Shown here: positions 29,670 through 32,561 of the stretch, piece by piece | Position numbering within the stretch: position 1 is the first letter of the stretch | How the letters are laid out: each line of letters begins with the position of its first letter | Source: an uncultured Porphyromonadaceae bacterium | Lineage (GTDB): Bacteria > Bacteroidota > Bacteroidia > Bacteroidales > Muribaculaceae | Assembly: GCA_902470475.1 (NCBI GenBank) | Contig: CABRGT010000014.1 | Span: 1 to 32,561, forward strand | Length of the DNA stretch: 32,561 nt | Reading direction: 5' to 3' | The notes under the pieces: generated by a model | Databases searched by the model: none | What the model saw: only the letters and a program-made list of their open reading frames with translations | What the model was told of the DNA's origin: nothing | Position numbers and translations under genes: made by a program

Positions 29670-29691
29670 AAAAACATTTCAAAAACGTTTC
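29670..29691 (-). promoter_or_regulatory. Two 11-bp tandem repeats upstream of the PiT promoter (response-regulator site candidate)
   Basis: aaaaacatttc (29670-29680) and aaaaacgtttc (29681-29691) are adjacent and differ at one base; a degenerate third copy may follow to 29702. Read on the minus strand: GAAACGTTTTT GAAATGTTTTT, ending 4 bases before the -7-like box. An 11-bp period of direct repeats overlapping the -35 region is how PhoB-type OmpR-family regulators bind. The OmpR-family regulator is encoded in the same cluster. Confidence 0.45.
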
Positions 29692-29698
29692 AAAAAAG

Positions 29699-31156
29699 CT
29701 AACCTTTTGTGAAATCGTCTTCGGCCGGGAATGTGATACGGAACAGGAGTCCGCCGCCGTGGCGGTTTTCGACAGTGACAGTGCCGCCGTGGAGCGCCAC
29801 GGTGTTCCTGACGATCGACAGGCCGAGGCCGGTTCCTCCGCAGGCACGCGACCGGCCCTTGTCGATGCGGTAGAATCGCTCGAACAGGCGGGGCAGATGC
29901 TCTTCGGGTACACCGGTGCCGTTGTCACTCAGCTCGATGATATACCGTGCGTCCGACCGGCACGCCGAGATACTGATGCGGTTGCCGCCGCTGTAGGCTA
30001 TGGCGTTGTCGATAAGGTTGGCGAATACGGTCTCAAGCATGGCGGCATTGCCGGTGAACGGCATCGGGCCTGTGACATCGTTCACGATTTCGAAGCCGCC
30101 GGAAGCCGCTGCCGGCTGCTGGAAGTCGACAGCGCTGTCAATTATCGAACTCAGATCGACCGGCTCGCGGATAATCGACGAACCGCCGTCGTCGATGCGC
30201 GTGATCAGTGCCACGTCGGCCAGCAGTCGCTGCAGGCGGTCGGTATTGCTCAAGGCCCGCTGCAGGAATGCCTCGCGCTTTTCCGGCTCGAGTCCGCGGT
30301 GGGTGAGCAGGGTCTCGAGGCACACACGTATCGCGGCCACGGGTGTCTTGAGTTCGTGGTTGATGTTGTTGGTGAGCTGCTTTTTTATGCGGTCCTTTTC
30401 GAGTTGCTGCCTCAGAGCCTCGCGGTGTTCGGTGTCGCGGTCGGTGCAGGCCTGCTGAAGCCTTGCGTATAGCCTCACGATGTTGTTGGAGATTTCGCCG
30501 AGTTCGTCGTGCGGAAAAGGTTCGGTGTCGGAAATGACGGTGCCTTTCTCGACGTCGCGGGCGAAGGCGCTGAGGCGTGTGATGTGCTGTCCGACGCGCC
30601 GTGTGGCGAAGTAGCCCAGCACGCACATGACTGCCGCGATCAGTCCCATCACCCACAGGAAGCCGTAGTCGGCCCGGAGCAGTTCGCTGAGCGATACGGA
30701 GTAGGGCACGGCCGTGCGGACTATGGAGCCGTCGTCGGTGCGGCAGGCCGAGTAGAAATAGCTGTCGCCGGTGCTCGTGCTGTGGCGCCGGACGGTGTAT
30801 CCGTTGCCGAATTCTCTGGCACGGCGTATTTCCGCGCGGTCGAGATGGCTGGCGTCGGGCAGCGTGTCGAGACTGTTGTCGTAGATGACATGGCCCGATT
30901 CAGAGATCACACTCACGCGCATATCGTCGAAAGAATGAAATTCGCTCAGGTCGATGTCGGCCGGGCTGTGGCCCTCGCTGATCTCGCTGGCTATATATGT
31001 GTTGATCGTCTGCAGCCGTGTGTTCAGCTCCTCGGCCTTGAATTCCTTTTCACGGCAGTACTGGAAGACTACGAAACAACCGACCAGAAGCAGCGAGTAT
31101 CCCAGCAGCCACAGAAACAACCGCGTGGGGTAGGTGAGTCTATTCGATGAACCCAT
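29699..31156 (-). CDS. Sensor histidine kinase
   Basis: 485 residues. Two transmembrane helices (about 12-33 and 165-185) flank a periplasmic sensor domain of about 130 residues. A HAMP-like linker (about 186-235) leads to HisKA with Asn-Ile-Asn-His-Glu-Leu-Lys-Thr-Pro (phospho-acceptor His267) and an HATPase domain with Asn-Leu-Ile-Asp-Asn-Ala (N box), Asp-Asn-Gly-Thr-Gly-Val (G1), Phe-Glu-Arg-Phe-Tyr-Arg (F) and Gly-Gly-Thr-Gly-Leu-Gly-Leu-Ser (G2). It autophosphorylates and passes the phosphate to the response regulator whose gene overlaps its start by 17 bases. The PiT gene downstream suggests phosphate sensing (PhoR-like), but the sensor domain does not show it directly. Confidence 0.93.
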   Translation of the reverse strand: MGSSNRLTYPTRLFLWLLGYSLLLVGCFVVFQYCREKEFKAEELNTRLQTINTYIASEISEGHSPADIDLSEFHSFDDMRVSVISESGHVIYDNSLDTLPDASHLDRAEIRRAREFGNGYTVRRHSTSTGDSYFYSACRTDDGSIVRTAVPYSVSLSELLRADYGFLWVMGLIAAVMCVLGYFATRRVGQHITRLSAFARDVEKGTVISDTEPFPHDELGEISNNIVRLYARLQQACTDRDTEHREALRQQLEKDRIKKQLTNNINHELKTPVAAIRVCLETLLTHRGLEPEKREAFLQRALSNTDRLQRLLADVALITRIDDGGSSIIREPVDLSSIIDSAVDFQQPAAASGGFEIVNDVTGPMPFTGNAAMLETVFANLIDNAIAYSGGNRISISACRSDARYIIELSDNGTGVPEEHLPRLFERFYRIDKGRSRACGGTGLGLSIVRNTVALHGGTVTVENRHGGGLLFRITFPAEDDFTKG

Positions 31157-31826
31157 ATCCGTAGCCGGAACGGCTGACTATATGCCGCCCGTAGCGGCCG
31201 ATTTTCTGGCGTATGCGGGTGATATTGACGTCGACGACGCGGTCGAGCACCACCACTTCGGCCGGCCATATGTCCTTGAGCAGTTCCTCACGCGAGAATA
31301 CGCGTCCGCGGTGGCTGAGCAGGCGGAGCAGGATCTCGAATTCCTTTTTAGGCATCTTCACCTCGGCGCCGTCGACAGTGCAGATTTTACGCGAAGGTAT
31401 CACCGAAAGACCTTCGAAGGAGATCTGTTCGGGCTGCGGGTCTTCCGGATGTATGGCGGCCGTTCGCCGCAGCACGGCTTTTACGCGCGCCAGGACATTG
31501 CGCAGCGAATAGGGCTTGGTGATGTAATCGTCGGCTCCGAGTTCGAGTCCGTCGATCATGTCGCTTTCGGCGTCGCGGGCCGTGCAGAAGATGATGGGAA
31601 CTCTGGCCGTGGCAGGGTTGGCCTTAAGGATCCGCGCCAGCTGTGTCCCGGACATCTCGCCCATCATTATGTCGAGCAATATCAGGCTGTAGCGGCTTGG
31701 ATCGCAGGCAAGAGCCTCTTCGGCGCTCAGTGCGGTGTCGACCTCGTAGCCTTCGGCCTCAAGATTGAACCGGAGCGCCTCGCACAGTGTCTCCTCGTCA
31801 TCGATTACCAGTATTCGTATGTCCAT
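31140..31826 (-). CDS. OmpR/PhoB-family response regulator
   Basis: 228 residues. The receiver domain (1-118) has Asp9-Asp10, phospho-acceptor Asp52 (Leu-Leu-Asp-Ile-Met-Met), Thr82 and Lys104 (Ile-Thr-Lys-Pro-Tyr). The C-terminal winged helix (about 130-228) has Pro-Lys-Lys-Glu-Phe-Glu-Ile-Leu, Val-Phe-Ser-Arg-Glu-Glu-Leu-Leu and Arg-Val-Val-Asp-Val-Asn-Ile-Thr-Arg-Ile-Arg-Gln-Lys, ending Gly-Tyr-Gly-Tyr-Gly-Phe. It is the DNA-binding partner of the kinase encoded next, with which it overlaps by 17 bases. Likely targets are its own promoter and the PiT promoter with the 11-bp repeats. Whether it is a true PhoB orthologue cannot be decided here. Confidence 0.93.
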   Translation of the reverse strand: MDIRILVIDDEETLCEALRFNLEAEGYEVDTALSAEEALACDPSRYSLILLDIMMGEMSGTQLARILKANPATARVPIIFCTARDAESDMIDGLELGADDYITKPYSLRNVLARVKAVLRRTAAIHPEDPQPEQISFEGLSVIPSRKICTVDGAEVKMPKKEFEILLRLLSHRGRVFSREELLKDIWPAEVVVLDRVVDVNITRIRQKIGRYGRHIVSRSGYGYGFIE

Positions 31827-31861
31827 CGCAATCTTTATTTGTCGGATGTTGATTCTGACTG

Positions 31862-31869
31862 CAAATATA
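31862..31869 (-). promoter_or_regulatory. Promoter -7 box of the two-component operon
   Basis: TATATTTG on the minus strand (31869-31862), giving a leader of about 30 bases before the ATG at 31826. No clear -33 TTG; an inverted repeat (31882-31905) lies where a -33 region would be. Confidence 0.55.
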
Positions 31870-31881
31870 CGATTATTGGCA

Positions 31882-31905
31882 TTCAGACACCGCAGTGTAT
31901 CTGAA
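31882..31905. promoter_or_regulatory. Imperfect inverted repeat upstream of the two-component operon (operator candidate)
   Basis: ttcagacac (31882-31890) and gtatctgaa (31897-31905) are inverted copies with one mismatch in nine and a 6-base centre. The element lies just upstream of the -7 box at 31862-31869, over the -33 region, and could bind a dimeric regulator, for example for autoregulation. Confidence 0.35.
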
Positions 31906-31948
31906 AATTTAATAAAACATTAACAAATCGCTGCGGGGCGCATGACTG

Positions 31949-32059
31949 TCAGCGGTGGATCCGGTAGCGGAGCCATATTACGCCGTAGTCGCATTGCCGC
32001 ACCGAGAGCAGCTCGAGCGACTGTCCGAGCGCCGGGCGGTATCTTTGCATCATAGTCAT
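31949..32059 (-). pseudogene. GC-rich 36-codon orphan ORF, possible 3' remnant of a disrupted gene
   Basis: An open frame on the minus strand runs from ATG 32059 (further Met codons at 32053 and 32050) to TGA 31951-31949. The peptide has the sequence feel of a protein C-terminus (Ser-Leu-Glu-Leu-Leu-Ser-Val-Arg-Gln-Cys-Asp-Tyr-Gly, then Val-Ile-Trp-Leu-Arg-Tyr-Arg). Base composition matches the GC-rich genes of the window, and it stops abruptly at about 32060 where DNA becomes AT-richer; an in-frame TAG lies at 32080-32078. It could be a small gene or the tail of a gene cut by an insertion. No family recognised. Confidence 0.3.
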
Positions 32060-32207
32060 CCTGAGGTCTATTTTACGCTATTCTGTCAAGATTTATTGGT
32101 ATCATTACGATGGATTATAAGTTCATAATGAGGATAGAACTTTCCGATGTTTCTATAGCGACTATTGAATTCAAAAGTCTGAAAATCATTGTCAGATATG
32201 CAGATGT
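32060..32207. other. AT-rich gap without a recognisable gene
   Basis: Between the orphan ORF and the sigma-54 AAA+ fragment the DNA is AT-richer than the rest of the window. I saw no promoter of the TAnnTTTG type, no GTANNTTTGC core, no tRNA and no convincing hairpin. The three-frame continuation past the fragment's stop codon at 32208 shows no helix-turn-helix domain. Confidence 0.45.
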
Positions 32208-32561
32208 CTACAGAACATATAGCTTCGGATCCTGTTTCTTATGGGCATACTTTGTCAGAAGATAGTCGGCGATGTCGGATATATCCTCGGTTGTTTCTCT
32301 TAGTGGTGGCACCGTTATGCTTGTCTGACGGAGAATGAAGAAAAGGTTGTCGCGGAAAGTTTCATCGGCAACCATCTTCAATAAAGACGAATTGGCGGTA
32401 CAGATGATACGAACATCCGGGTGTTCCTGCTCCAGAATGTGGAGAAGCACCGATTGTTTCTCAAAGGTAAGCAACTGTATATTCTTAATCACCAGCGTAC
32501 CGCCCTTTGCCTCTTGGAAGTATCCCTCGATGCGGTTATACATCTCGCTACGGTCGGATTC
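32208..32561 (-). pseudogene. Sigma-54 interaction (AAA+) domain fragment, 5' outside the window and C-terminally truncated
   Basis: The frame is open from the window edge (32561) to TAG at 32210-32208, giving about 117 visible residues. It shows the second half of a NtrC-type AAA+ domain: Ala-Lys-Gly-Gly-Thr-Leu-Val-Ile-Lys-Asn-Ile-Gln-Leu-Leu (Walker B region, but Lys-Asn where Asp-Glu is usual), Val-Arg-Ile-Ile-Cys-Thr-Ala-Asn, Phe-Arg-Asp-Asn-Leu-Phe-Phe-Ile-Leu-Arg (sensor/arginine-finger area) and Val-Pro-Pro-Leu-Arg-Glu...Glu-Asp-Ile. It ends shortly after Tyr-Leu-Leu-Thr-Lys-Tyr, where family members continue with a Pro-Gly-Asn-Val/Ile-Arg-Glu-Leu block and a Fis-type DNA-binding domain. 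Lower GC than its neighbours suggests foreign origin, possibly an RteB-type regulator of a CTnDOT-like element. Confidence 0.6.

Noticed and set aside
29623..29928. Upstream extension of the PiT reading frame
   Set aside because: It overlaps the kinase gene in another frame, has no protein-like composition, and would place a long tail before the first transmembrane helix; ATG 29622 fits the family start.
31134..31904. 256-codon open frame on the plus strand opposite the response regulator
   Set aside because: It is a shadow: the minus-strand frame has complete receiver and winged-helix motifs, while the plus-strand product shows none.

Overview
The window looks like chromosomal DNA from a GC-rich member of the Bacteroidales, plausibly a Muribaculaceae-type gut commensal. 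This is inferred from the family mix (TonB-dependent receptor, OmpP1/FadL barrel, DUF5723 and DUF6377 proteins, GSCFA protein, fused MurF-alanine racemase, PiT transporter with a C-terminal PhoU-like part) and from repeated TAnnTTTG promoter -7 boxes, the Bacteroidetes housekeeping signature. No rRNA, tRNA, CRISPR array or complete mobile element was seen.

Left part (1-6135): the end of a Gly/Ser/Asn-rich protein and an OmpP1/FadL-type outer-membrane channel read rightwards. They converge on a mutL-DUF6377 regulator pair. The AT-rich gap between them (2051-2516) holds a terminator, the best promoter match in the window (TTG-N20-TAATTTTG, minus strand) and a long hairpin downstream of it, which together make a candidate small RNA.

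6105-9118 (minus): a metal-type operon made of a TonB-dependent receptor (apparently leaderless), a secreted HMA-domain protein and a Cys/His-containing lipoprotein, closed by a strong terminator. 9294-14506 (plus): a coupled three-gene unit with a PorE-like lipoprotein (TPR, PD40 propeller, regulatory-like domain, OmpA), a GSCFA protein and the MurF-Alr fusion, all cell-envelope functions.

14491-19548 (minus): five tightly coupled genes: ThiE/TenI-like, YbhN-like membrane protein, NfeD/ClpP-class membrane protease, KdsB, and an M16-like protein lacking the zinc motif. 19616-22946 (minus): a large lipoprotein followed by a DUF5723 barrel, ended by a perfect 36-bp palindromic terminator.

23000-27222 (minus): a tripartite drug-efflux operon (TolC-like, HlyD/EmrA-like, MFS). 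Its leader is unusual: a perfect 12-bp inverted repeat abuts the -7 box, then comes a 34-codon small ORF and a GC hairpin before the first structural gene. 27304-31869 (minus): an OmpR-type response regulator, a histidine kinase and a PiT-type phosphate transporter. An 11-bp tandem repeat just upstream of the transporter's promoter-like box could be the regulator's site, so the three may form a phosphate-sensing unit.

Right end (about 32060-32561): GC content drops and a sigma-54 AAA+ fragment stops before any DNA-binding domain. It is probably a remnant of a foreign or integrative element (possibly RteB-like), next to a 36-codon GC-rich orphan ORF.
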